A program made the translations under genes and the position numbers. 64,000 nucleotides of DNA from Pocillopora verrucosa (Eukaryota; Cnidaria; Anthozoa; Scleractinia; Pocilloporidae): NCBI RefSeq assembly GCF_036669915.1, contig NC_089312.1, forward strand, positions 31,318,330 through 31,382,329, in the 5' to 3' direction. The notes under the pieces were generated by a model. That model did no database searches. It saw only the letters and a program-made list of their open reading frames with translations, and was not told the origin of the DNA. Shown piece by piece: positions 23,088 to 34,800 of the stretch. The number at the start of each line of letters is the position of its first letter. The first letter of the stretch is position 1.

Positions 23088-24635
23088 ATGAAGTCCTTAC
23101 AAATAACTAATAATTTGCTGCTCGTGACTCTTTTTGCGTTGATTCAAAAATTAGCAACAACGAGTACCGCTCCGATGGACCACAAAAATAGACCTGGAAA
23201 CTGCTTGAAACAAGGTAAGAGGGTAAGGTAGTGGCTTTTTATAGAGGGAAAACTTTTTTCCCTTTGTGTGAAAACGTTTAATGCCTTTGCCACTCATGAG
23301 AAAAAGAGGTTTATTCGCAAATTCCGTGAAATGGACAGATATTTATCATATATTTTTATTTTTCTAAACCTCAGAGACTGGAACGGGAATTTAAAACACA
23401 CTTTTCGACATTGCATCCTTCTTTTTCCTATCTCCGCCCGTTTACTTTCCCTCCCCCCTCACTTCTCTCTCTTTCACGCTTTGCCTGTTATTTTCAAAGT
23501 ACTATAATGAACCTCTCGTCACTTTACCTTTACACTACACACTTTAATTTCAAACAGCTAAGGATTGTGCTGAGCTGTACAAATGCGGAGAAAGAATCAG
23601 CGGCGTTTACTCAATAGACCCTGATGGTTTAGGTCCCTTTAAAGTTTATTGTGACCAGACAACAGCAGGTGGGGGATGGACGGTGTTTCAGAGGAGACTG
23701 GATGGTTGCTTGGATTTTAACCGCGATTGGGCTGACTACAAGCATGGCTTCGGTAATTTTCTTATTGGTGAATATTGGCTCGGATTGGACAAGATTTATC
23801 GTCTGACACAAAAGGAGACGGAAAACAGACTTCGAGTAGATCTGGGAAGAGTTAAGAGCAATGCGGTCTACGCTGAATATTCGTGGTTCAAGATCGGAGA
23901 CGAGAAAGCCATGTACCAGCTAAACCTTGGAAATATTGCAAGTAAGTCAATTAGCTTCCTTAGGGCAATTATGTCAACTGCAGCCATGACAACATCCTCA
24001 ATAACTAGCATTTACGGCACATGCATGTCTCCCAAACGACTGTATTGCGCTTCTTTATTTAAAAAGAGCTTCATACTTCAACATTCGTCGAGATACGAAC
24101 AAATCGGGAAGTCTATAGAGCACGAAAGATGCGTAAGAGTCGTTCGATTCGAAGCTAAGTGCAACTCGAGCTTCATCATCAATATCGTCATTCTCGAACT
24201 TATATCGATATTAAATGGTATCATAATTTGTTCTTGATATCATTATCGTCGTCTTTTTCATCCTAATTACTATTATGTTATTATTATTACTTTAATATTA
24301 TTACAATCAATATCATCGTTGTTGTTGTTATTGTTGGTAGATGCGACTGTCCATGACTCTCTCGAGTATCATAATGGCTCGTCGTTTGGTACCCGGGATA
24401 AAGTTAATGAACACTGTGTCCATAATATATCGGAGGCTGGTGGTACGTCAAAAGTACTGAGTGTGCTGTGTTGTCAAATCTCAATGGTGCTTATCAGCAT
24501 TGTGGAAAGGAGAACAAGACCACAGCCAGGGTCTGGGCCGAGCAAAAGATTCATTGGGGTGACTTAGCTGTCACTGCAGGAGAAACCGCTCCAACGACAT
24601 CTGAAATGAAAATTAAAACTGTGGACTTTCCTTAA
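23088..24635 (+). pseudogene. FReD gene L2 (one-base deletion in exon 3)
   Basis: Exon 1 (23,088-23,214) encodes the signal peptide MKSLQITNNLLLVTLFALIQ; exon 2 (23,558-23,941) encodes the N-terminal FReD half from AKDCAELYKCGERISGVYS to YQLNLGNIA; exon 3 (24,341-24,635) the C-terminal half. All introns are phase 1 with GTAAG donors. Exon 3 is 295 nt instead of 296: CGGGAGG has become CGGAGG, so the frame is lost just before GGWWY and the domain's C-terminal third is scrambled. Otherwise it is as complete as L3 and L4. One base in a G run could be an assembly error. Confidence 0.8.
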
Positions 24636-25122
24636 CTCTTTCTTTCATACATGTAATGGTGCACTTACATCTATTCGATTACTTCATAAACAAAAAATGC
24701 GATCATCAGACCAATTGTTTATATCAGTTGCAAGGAGAAATCTAGCAATAAAATGTTTAGAGCACAATCCGTTTAGTTATTTGCTTTGTGTAACTTAATA
24801 TAGATAAACCCAAAGAAAAATATTAGTACGCTTGTCAAGGATACTGTTATTTGCTTTTTTTATTGCACCAGATTTTACGAGAAATATTTATATCACATGG
24901 CCCGGCATCTGTGTAAACTGCTTGCGTGGAAAGCTGGCAGGATGAGTGCGGAATGGTTTATCAAACTAATTGCATTCAATTAAAGAAAAGCATGCTATTT
25001 TTGTCCTAGTTTTGCTTTTGTATGTTTGGCTTTATCATAGAATTAGTCAGATGGAACCCTACAAGGGTATAATTTTAAGAGCGAATATGTCAGATTATGT
25101 ATAATTTTATGATTTCTCTAAG

Positions 25123-25473
25123 GCCATAACTGACACGAAGCTTAAAATATGCAAAGAGCTGGGTATATAATCAAATCTGGATAGCCTTAGCTGTTTCGAA
25201 AGTGTGCTGCATGACGAACGGATGGATCGACTTGATATTGAATACATAATAATCGAGATTGACAGTTACACAGACAACGAAAACGGGAAAAGAAGGATGA
25301 AAGAAAACTGCAACAGTGCAAATCCCTATGAAGAAAATTTACTTCGTTTCAGAGAAGGCAGTGTCCAGTATTGCGGACGTGCTCTGAAACGGCGGAAGTC
25401 TGCGTTTTGTCTGTGCTTTAGCGAGTCGGATATCAAGATTATGATACTTGATTTCTCCCCTGCAGATCACTGA
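25123..25473 (+). pseudogene. Decayed ORF of unknown origin, unit 2
   Basis: Aligned with the open frame in unit 3, starting AITDTKLKI. Here GAA has become TAA early (LGI-stop-SNL), after which the frame is open for 105 codons through MKENCNSANPYEENLL and KRRKSAFCLCFSESDI. No domain recognised. Confidence 0.35.
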
Positions 25474-26679
25474 AACGAGTTCGATTGAGTTCAATTGATC
25501 GGGCGTTAGATAGGATCTTATTGCTTTTTTTGTTTTTTTTTTGACAACTGTGAAGACAAGTTCTTAGTCAAAGCGGAAAACTTCGCCAGATAAGATTACT
25601 TTTGCGTGGGTATTATTTCATGCTTCATTCTTTCTTGCCGATTATACATGAAGATAGTAGTTACATCCTCTTCATAAGACGTTTGACTAATTATTGGCAT
25701 AAAAATAACAGTATTATTTCCTCTAAGCACACGCGTTAATTACACCAACATTTAAGTTTCAAGTGTGCGTTTGCCTCTGGCAACACTCAAGATCTGGTTG
25801 GCACGAATATCCTCGAGTTCAGTTAACATTTGCGTAAATATTTCACTAATAACCGAAAGTTTCACCCCATAGCTCTCTACAACCACTGTGAGTTTCCCCT
25901 TGGACGAAAACTAGTTCTTTCCCACTTAAACATTTCCCTCTTACAAATTTCACATCCTTTTCTTTTGGTCGAACTTTAATAAATCGATTGCTTACCTGGT
26001 GTTATGTTTATTGTAAAAGCAACGCTGCCTCTATCCACAACACGAGATCGAACATAGGAAATCTGTTGGTTTAAAGCGATGTAATTTTTAAAATCCACAA
26101 TCCTTTTTTAAAACAAAAAAATCCACTAGTGCACAAATATTAGTTTATTTTTTTTGTGTGATGATTAGCTTTCAATACTACTTATCAAAAAAGCTCTTCT
26201 CCTCTTAATTTTCTCCCCTAACTAAATACACTTAGCGGTCTTCAGGAGATTCTATAGAGAATATCTAAGACTCGTTAAAACATGGTGCATCACAAAGCGA
26301 TTTGAGTTATTGAAACTTTATGTGAATATAAGGGAAAAAATTATGTCAAACCGAACAAAACGCGGAGAAAAATTGCCAATTAGCAACAATACAACACTGA
26401 CCAACGACAGAAGTATCGATATTTGTTTTCAGAAAGAAGAGCTTTATAGCTTAGGGGGTTAAATACTTTGAATTCAAGGTTCATTTAATTATAGAATTTC
26501 GTGTCTAGGTATTTACTCTATGGTCGGGGAGGATTGCGAGATCATTACAATTCAAACAGAACAGCGTCCAGTACTCGAGCCCAGAAGACCTCCTGCTATA
26601 CTACGGCGAGCTGTTTACGGTATTCAAAGGTGCTTCCATGAGTGAAATTTTTCGAAAAAGGGGAATAGGTCGTAATTGA

Positions 26680-29600
26680 CAGGGTTTTCATTTGAGGGCG
26701 GAGGCCGGACGTTTCGTCTGGTCGTTTGCCATTCCACGTCCGGTACTTTGAGATCAATATTGGCGATTTTTTTTTTACTACTGTATTATATATTTTTCTT
26801 ACTAAGGCATCTCATGAACATACTGACTAGAGGATAACAGAATAATCAATTACATTCTTCAAAACGGCCATATAACTCTTTTTTCTTTGCTTATTGAGCG
26901 GCGGGATATTTTATTGGTTTCCCCTCTTCATTTAACAGGATTGAAGTGACTATATCGTTCTCATTCCTGCTTGGCCAAGTCTTGAGGGAAATCCCCAGGT
27001 AAAACACGCAACTTGTGTTAGTCAAACTGTTGAAAGAATGAAGAGGATAAGCGAGTTTTTCGTCCCGACGGCCAAGAGAAAACAAGGTAAGTTGAAGGGC
27101 ATGATTATTCTGAATGAGTGTTTCACTGTACTGCGCTGTGAGCAGTAAAAATGGTAATTTTCTCCTGACCGAAGAAAACAAAACAATGTCTCACGGCTGC
27201 CCTTTGCTAATGAGGTCACTATTTACAAGGTTAAGTTTATATTTCCCTTATCCAACAATCAAAATATGACTTGGACTTTGAATAGAAAAAACTGAAAGAT
27301 TTTATCTTAAGACAAACGAAAAAAATAACACAGGCGATCTCAAAAGTGATACCCTGGGTACCAGAGGTTTTTTCTCACGGCCCGATGATACTTCGCTTCG
27401 GCGGTCACGCGGGTCAAACAAAGACTTAACCGAAACCGGAAACCGGAACTAAACTTACTCGCCTAGTTTCACGCACGAAAGGATTTAATTCATGGATGTC
27501 GATTTTATCATCGGCAGACGCTGGTTCATAAAATCCTTGATAATGTCAACTTTGAACACAGACAACAGTGATCATTCAGTAGAAATGAATTGACAAAAAT
27601 ATTGGGTGTCTTTAGGGGAAATTCTAACGCAAGCAACCATAGATGAAGAAAGCCTGTCCGAGGCAACAAACTGTGATCCAATGCCTGCAAGTAGTAATGA
27701 GAGTATAAAACCAAGTTGTTCCTAAAGAAGACGACGCTAAAGAAGAGTTGCCAAACAGAAAGTTGTCCTCGGTTCTTGAGATGATAAAGAAGATTGCTGG
27801 AGTTGATCTGAAACGTCAGTTCCCCTACTCGTCAAAGGGAATTGAAAGAGAGCTGTTTTTAACTCTTGCGCAGGTTTTCAAAGAAAAGATTAAAGAAAAG
27901 ATTGGTAATGGCGTTTATGGCATCCTCACTGATGAGGTCACCGACATCTCTTTGACGCAGCAGCTTGTAACTTTTATCCAGTATTATGACAGTCAAAGCT
28001 GTACCACCACCATCAGTTTCCTTGCAATATCAAACACACTGAAAGGCAACAACTCGGCAGATGCGCCACAGATCAAAAAAGTACTCCTCGAACAGTTGCA
28101 ATCCGTTGGGTTAGAGGTACAAACCATGCGCAGCTTTGTCTCTGACGGTGCGTCTGTTATGACTGGGGCCAGAAACGGGGTGGCAAAGCTTCTAAAAGAT
28201 GAGAACCCATTGATCCTGTCTTTCCACTGCTTAGCACACAAACTTGCTCTTGCTTGTGCTAGCTCTGCAGATACCCTTGACTACATTGCCCACTGTTAAC
28301 TACAGTTACACCAGTTGTGGAAGCTATTCGAGAATTCTGCAAAGTGCACTGCAACGTATCTTAAGTGCAAGAGAGCACAAAGAATCTTACTCTAAATTCG
28401 GCGGGGAGGAAGCAGGTAGCAAAAAAGCTGAAGAAGGCTTGTCGTACACGCTGGTTGTCGTTAGATAAATCGGTAGAGGCGGTATTTACGGATTTCTGCG
28501 CAATAATCGAAACGCTGGAGCAGCTTAAAACTGAACCAACGGGATCAGTAGCGGATGGTCTCCTGAAAAGAATGAAAAAGGTGAAATTCATCGACACCAT
28601 TACATCCTCCACGATGTCTTGCCAGTATTATCACAATTAAGCAAGCGTTTTCAATGAGGAAACGTAAACTTCTCACACCTGCTTCCTGCAATCAAGGCCA
28701 CACATGCAAAACTGAACAGGCTTAAAGAGGACAAGGAATGTTTGAAAAAGCTGCAGAACGACCTCGCGTAGAATGGAAGGCTTCACCGTTGTGGTTTAAC
28801 GCTTTCAGACAACAAGATGCGAGAGCTGTGTTCTCTCATGAACCGCTACACTGTGGCCCTGCATGACAATATCAACAATCGCTTTGAACCCACTTTACCC
28901 CAAGTTAGCGCCTTTTCCATCTTCGATATCGCTGATCTTCCAAATGAAAGTGACCCGGGATTTGAAGACTATGGCCAGGCAGAGATAAAAATCATCAGTA
29001 ACCACTTCTATGGAACAAAAGAAGAAGAGAAAAGAAAATGAAGTCTGCAAAATTACTCGCACACAATGGGAGAATTTCAAGTTTGAAATGGTTGGTTGCT
29101 TGGAAGAAACAAGTGCCGCAAACTCTGTTGCAGCCGAATGACAGAAGCCCTGAAGATACCAACATTCTCACCACAACAGAATGGACCTTACAAAGGTTGC
29201 TTGCGCGGCGCAAGACCTACAGGATACCTATTCAGAACTTCTTATGGTGGCGGACGCTGCATGGACGATGCCCCTTAGCAACTGTTGGCCTGAGAGAGGT
29301 GGAAGTGCTATTAAACGCATCAAAACAAGAATGAGAAGTCGACTCACTGATGACATGCTAAATGCACTTATGCATGTGAGCATCAGTGGCCCATCGTTTG
29401 GGACAGAGGAGTGTACTGACATAGTCCAAAGGGCGGCAGAAATCTGGTTGTCCGCAAAGAACAGACGTAAGCCTCGTTCACCAAAGGAAAGCAAGGTACT
29501 CATTATTTTGACACAACCTTGTAACATAACGGTACATTTTTTCCTGAATAGTGATGCAGTGTATTGTATGGTCATATGCTCACAACAATACGGTTTAAAT

Positions 29601-30395
29601 TTTGCAGGTGCCTGAAGTTGAGTCGGTCAGTGAAACACGTGCTTCAGAAGGAGAGAGGCTGAGTGGCAATCAAAGTCAAGAGGCTGTAGATGAAATTGAA
29701 GACCACGAGGTTGATGCTGATGCTCGCACTGAAGAGTCAGTTACACGACTAAAGCTATTCACGTTAAGAGTCATTACCTAATCGCTTTTTTGCGAGCTTC
29801 AAAAGTGTTTTAACTGAACCAAGCTGCTGCTAAAACTTAAAAGATCTGAGTGCTTACTCGGTTGCTATTCATTTCTTTCTCTCACAGGAGGTAGAAATAG
29901 CCACAGCTGCTCTTGGGCTTTGCGAGGTGGACTGTGACACAGATAGTGATGATTCAGCTTTTGGCTCGGACCTTGATGAATAGCCTTCACTCTTGATGAA
30001 TGGACTACAACCCAAGTTACCAAACATCTTTTTTGAAAATCAAATAAATTCGCAATGATAAGCCAATGAAAATTCTGTTGTTGCCATTCTCCCTCCCTCT
30101 CCCCCTACCAACTGACCATTTTCATTCAGTAATTTACTTTTTAAAGAGAATTTTAGTGAGCGCCAGCATTACCTAGGAAACTGTTTCCTTGCTTCCAGAA
30201 ACGCTGGAAATGGCGTTTCTGAGTATTCTATTTTAAAAATTTCATGGGGGAGCATGCCCCCAGACCCCCCTAGGTGCTTGCGCTCGCTTACGCTTACGCT
30301 TGCGCTCGCGAGGCGCCTTACGGCGCCAAGAAAACATTCACGTCCGGTGCTTTCAGAAGTATGTCCGCTACTTTACAAAACAGTTGAAAACCCTG
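26680..30395 (+). mobile_element. hAT-type DNA transposon inserted in FReD unit 2
   Basis: Terminal inverted repeats CAGGGTTTTCA and TGAAAACCCTG bound 3,716 bp. The flanking 5-bp direct repeat ATTGA (26,675-26,679 and 30,396-30,400) is present once at the empty site in unit 1 (GTCGTAATTGAACGTC near 21,122) and unit 3. The motif CACGTCCGGT recurs near both ends, and a GC-rich block (about 30,273-30,330, GCTTGCGCTCGCTTACGC) precedes the right end. It carries a decayed transposase. Most hAT elements make 8-bp target duplications, so the 5 bp here marks a particular subgroup. Confidence 0.9.
27038..29983 (+). pseudogene. hAT transposase, KIAA1586/ZNF862-like, decayed
   Basis: A likely exon 1 (27,038-27,086) reads MKRISEFFVPTAKRKQ and ends at a GTAAGT donor. 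The core frame 27,748-28,299 has the hAT RNase-H-like signature: GILTDEVTDISLTQQL, then SFVSDGASVMTGARNGVAKL and SFHCLAHKLALA. A TAA follows at DYIAHC. The next pieces, in shifted frames, are KKLKKACRTRWLSLDKSV (28,365-28,640), MRELCSLMNRYTVALH (28,817-29,041) and the hATC dimerisation part NCWPERGGSAIKRIKTRMRS (to 29,615). Two acidic tail exons end DSAFGSDLDE at 29,983. At least four stops or frame changes, and no visible N-terminal BED/TTF finger, mean it is inactive. Confidence 0.85.
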
Positions 30396-30532
30396 ATTGA
30401 ACGTCACCGCAACCGGGTTCCAGTGGTTACCCAACCTTAAGAACATACGTAAGAACATCCCTCAAAACTAACCGCCCTTAAGAGCAATATTTGAGGAGCC
30501 ACCTTGTCATCATGACGCAAAGTATCCTGATT

Positions 30533-30780
30533 AGAGTTTAACTTTGAAGACCGTACATGTGGGACTTGGGAAAGAGACCCTGGTGATGGGAAGTACAACG
30601 ACACACGCTGGGAGGCTGATGGTATGGTAAAAATACGCGGTAACATCAAACATCAATGGTGTTCATCCGCGTAGAGGAACAGAAACTCCCTTGAGCCGCA
30701 TCTAATGGGACTTTTTAGGAAGCACTCCCAGCGCAAGCGCTCCTGCAAACACTGAATTGACCAGTGCATTTCAATTAATT
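30533..30780 (+). pseudogene. Relic FReD C-terminal exon, unit 2
   Basis: Better preserved partner of the relic in unit 1. GGGAGGCTGATGGTATGG, then AAACATCAATGGTGTTCATC, keep about the spacing of GGWWY and SNLNGAHQ in the L genes. Frames are broken. Missing from unit 3, where a ~740-bp deletion removes the region. Confidence 0.5.
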
Positions 30781-31863
30781 CGGTCCAAAAATAACAAGAA
30801 AGATAATAATACGAGCTATGATAAATAGCGTAGACACTGATCCCTTGGCTGAGCGAAAATAAATAAAAAAAAAAAAAATAAAAAAAAAATAAAGATTTAC
30901 AATCGTAGGAAGACTGCCTTCCAAGAGGGATCATTTTTGTTTTGTTTTAATTTGTCTTTCTGAATGGTTTTATTTTCATACATTCCCATGGTAAAAAGAT
31001 TTAAGTAAAACAGATATCACAGTCAGGTTATAACTGGTAGGCACGACTTATTCCTTACCATTGTCTCCTGGTGTTTCATAATTGTTTAGGGCTACATAAA
31101 AACAGACATGATTTTGAGTTGAAAAAAACGTCCTTTTAAGAGTACAGTTTGTGAAAGTACCTCTGGTCATTGACAAAAAAAAGTCAATTTACAGTTGGAA
31201 TAAATACGTGTAGAAAAAGAGCTTGATAAGAGTTACTAATTTCTGTATGGTTTGATGAAATCTGCAGCAAAGATCTAAATTAACTCAGTTTGTGGCCCAC
31301 CGTTTATTTTCGTGTGATGCTTTTGTGTTCCTTTAATCATGTGGTGGACAATAGGCGGACAGCTGCTGCTTTTTTCGTAATTTTTTCGTCGAACAAATTC
31401 CCTGATTACGGTTCAGAGAATGATCTGACTGTTTCAGAGTATTTAAATTCCCTTTTATACTACACACTGCTATTTGTTTCAGTTCACACATGAACTTAAG
31501 AAGTCTCCTAACCCAAGCGTAACTCCTCTACAACATTTCTGACAACAGTCATGCAATTGATTTATAAGCTGAGAGAAGAGCAAGGCACCTTTCTTACAGT
31601 CAAATAATACAACTGTTCTAAAAGAATGATTAACCACAAAATCTACCAATCTAAGCCTTAACGATACATCAAATGAAACCCGATAAGTGAAAACTGTCAG
31701 AGAAAGATAGGACACAACTGCATAAATTTGTCTAGAGAAGAAAAATTTTCAATTAAATGACAGTACATATTTTGTCTCGGAATAAAATCCTTGCTTTACT
31801 TTCCTTGGGTGGTATGAACATAAACCGCAAGTACAGGAGGCCTAATCTCGTATAAATTTTGTA

Positions 31864-34800
31864 AGCATTGCGAATTATCAATATCACACAAGGTTTTTTC
31901 TGTTTTAGTATTTCGCGTTTTCCATAAAATTCAATAAGCTCTTATGCTAAGCAATATTAGAAAGGCATCAGTATTCTGTTGATTGACTGAGTATTCAATT
32001 GTGAGTTTGGGCTGCTTTTTACCGAAGTTGTTGGTTAAGTGGTGTTGGTCGCGCATGCACTATGACCTTTTCGCAACAAAATATTTACATTGGTTTTAGA
32101 ACTCCAGAAACATTAACGTAAACTCCAGGCTCTCCAAACATATTTTGCACCTTTTTTCTGTCTTAACGTAGAAGGTTTAACCGAAAACTCTATCGAAATG
32201 TCCTCAGCCGTTGTCTTTTTTCGACCTAGGAAGACAATCAGCTATTTAAAATGTTTTTTCGCCGCATCCGGCGTCACTTGGGATTCAGATTTTGGGGGGT
32301 TGTTGATCTCAAAATTTGTAAAGAAAAACCTTTCTCCACGCCACCCTTTGGATAACTCGAGGTGGTGTTAATTATCTTCTGAGCGCTTCCCGACAGGGAT
32401 TTGTGTTCAGCTTAACAAATTCCTCGATCCTCTATACCGTACTCAGACAAAAGTAGTTTCACTGCTCTTCTGTCAATATCAGGCGTTCATTACATAATCG
32501 GCAGATAGTTGTTTCTGGAAAAAGGCGAACTCGAATGATCGCAAAAAGTCGTATTGAAAATTTTAATCTTCCTTATCAATTTTCGATGATTTGCCACCAT
32601 GATATTCCTTTAGGGGAACAACTCTGAGAGCCAAGAGGATTTGATCTACCGTGGCTGTCACTAAAGTTATAGTTTAAGTCTGATAAAAACTCGACTCGCA
32701 ATTGGTCGCGCGTAAGAAAAGTAGCAGAATCTGGTACATACCATCACTAACAAAAAGTCGACTTGAAAAAACGGAGTCATTTGCAATTACAGAATGCCAT
32801 TGCAAGTGAATCCTGATTACAGCTAGTAAGGGATCAAATTTTTACGGAATTTACCAAGATTGTTGTTCTCTGGGCGAGCGCGGTTAAAATCACGCGAAGC
32901 TGAGTAAAATACAGGCAAACGAAGCGAATATATGAAATCTATCCTCACAAAGAAGGTATCCAGCTCGAACAGGATCACGCAACGCCTTTACCTTTTCTTA
33001 TGATATGGTGTGTTCTGGATCACTTATCGGTATTTTTTCAATGGTGTTTGACATCAATTGTTCCGTATGCTTCTAGAATTTTTAAGAATACTTTGTTACT
33101 GCATTTCAAGGCTCACCAAGTTAGGTTAAATTTCCCACCAAGTCAGGTCAAATTTCCTACGCGATGGGGTGTTGCTGTAACTCTAGTCCTATTGCCCTAC
33201 AAATTTGTCTAATGCTGAACCTTTTTTTTCATATTATTTTAATTCGCTTACTTATTTATTATTATTATTTTTTTTCATTTCCACACAACGTCAAAACTGA
33301 ATGTTGTCTGCAGTTAGGTTGACCAGTTTAAGGTAATCCAAACTAAACCAATCTAATGGAGGTGGATGAGCTGTACCAGAAATAACGCTACGGCCGCATT
33401 CCATATTATTTTCTCAACAACGATCTCTGTTATGCTGGCTAAATTTCTGTCGCTCTATGGACTGTGGTATTTGCTACAACCTCATTCCTCGTTGAACTTT
33501 GGAGACTATTTTTCTCTCTTTGTTGGCGATAATTCTGATAAAATCATTATTTCTGGATCTATCTTTCCCCATAACTTAGTTTATCTATCTACGTCATGGC
33601 TTTTTTCACCCTCGAATTAAGGTTGAATGTGTCTTGTATCATATCCTATTCTTTGCTGTTCCTTGACATGTGCCTCAGGTGACAACAATGAAACTGATGA
33701 CCTGACTAACAGAACGGCAAAAAATATATTAGTGTGAACAAAGCTTCACCTTAACAAACTCCTTTTTTTTCTCTGTTGGTTCAACTAATTAATTATAGTC
33801 TTACTCTTGTGTTCTATACTTAACCGTAAACTAGCAAGTGCATACGTGAATTCCCTGAATTTGCGATTCAATATTACCCAAGAAAGTAAAGAGAGATTGT
33901 AGGCTTTTTAGAAAGTGGAAGTTCCAATTAGTTAATAGAGAAGATTGTGGGAATTTATTTAGAAAAATGCCGTTATTAGCGTTGTTCTCGAACTGATCGT
34001 GGAGCGTATGTTAAGTGTGTTAGGGAACTGTTATGTACGACTGAAATTGACGAGAATTCCTATTCGACATTTTTCCAGATTCTCATATGTGAGCGGAGCA
34101 CAGTACATAAGGAAGTGGGCTAAGAAACAACTGTTTGTTTGAATCCTATTACAGGATAACTAAATACCTCCAAATTCGGGGCAAACAGAAAGAAATTATT
34201 TCAAACAGTTTCCTGGCTTAGCATGTGCGGCGATGTTACGATGGAAAAGTATTTTAACTTATCGAAAACCCTCTTTGGTAAACCGAATGAACACCAAAAG
34301 AGAGTTTTATTTTGGAAACTCAACGAAAGTTTTCGCCTATTTAAAGTGTGAGAGTGACTGGAACGAGATAGGAACCGAATCAAAATCATTAAAGGCATGT
34401 TTTCTTAAGGCTAAACACTTATGCAAGGCAGAATTTTCGGAATGAGCCATTACACTGAGTTGACTGTCACAAGATTTTATGCATTTTTTACTGTTTTCTA
34501 CAATAATATAGTTACTAGCATGGACAACAGCGAGCTTTCGTAGGTCTCTTTCATGGAACTGTGTTTTGCTTGTTTTTCCAGATATTTTGAACTAATCCAC
34601 CACTGTGATAGAGAGATTCCCATTCAATTTTGTTCTCAAGTAAGGTTACAACGCAAAGCCATGGCGAACGAAAAAATGCGCCCTTGACGGACGATTTATC
34701 AGCGTAAGTACTAGTGCAGCTCAGCTAATATTAATCACGTACCGTCAGATATCATAGCAATTAGTAGCAAACGTTTACATGTTTAATGGGCATCAGTGGA

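Larger units (their letters stand above)
22701..31863 (+). repeat. Tandem FReD unit 2 (with hAT insertion)
   Basis: It begins GAGTCGAGAGGTTACATAAAAG and ends CTCGTATAAATTTTGTAA. It lacks about 1.07 kb between the tRNA-like sequence and the L2 TATA region compared with unit 4, and gains the 3.7-kb hAT element at 26,680-30,395. Confidence 0.85.

Noticed and set aside
26891..27219. Minus-strand frames inside the hAT 5' region
   Set aside because: They overlap the better supported plus-strand exon 1 (MKRISEFFVPTAKRKQ with a GTAAGT donor) and show no domains.
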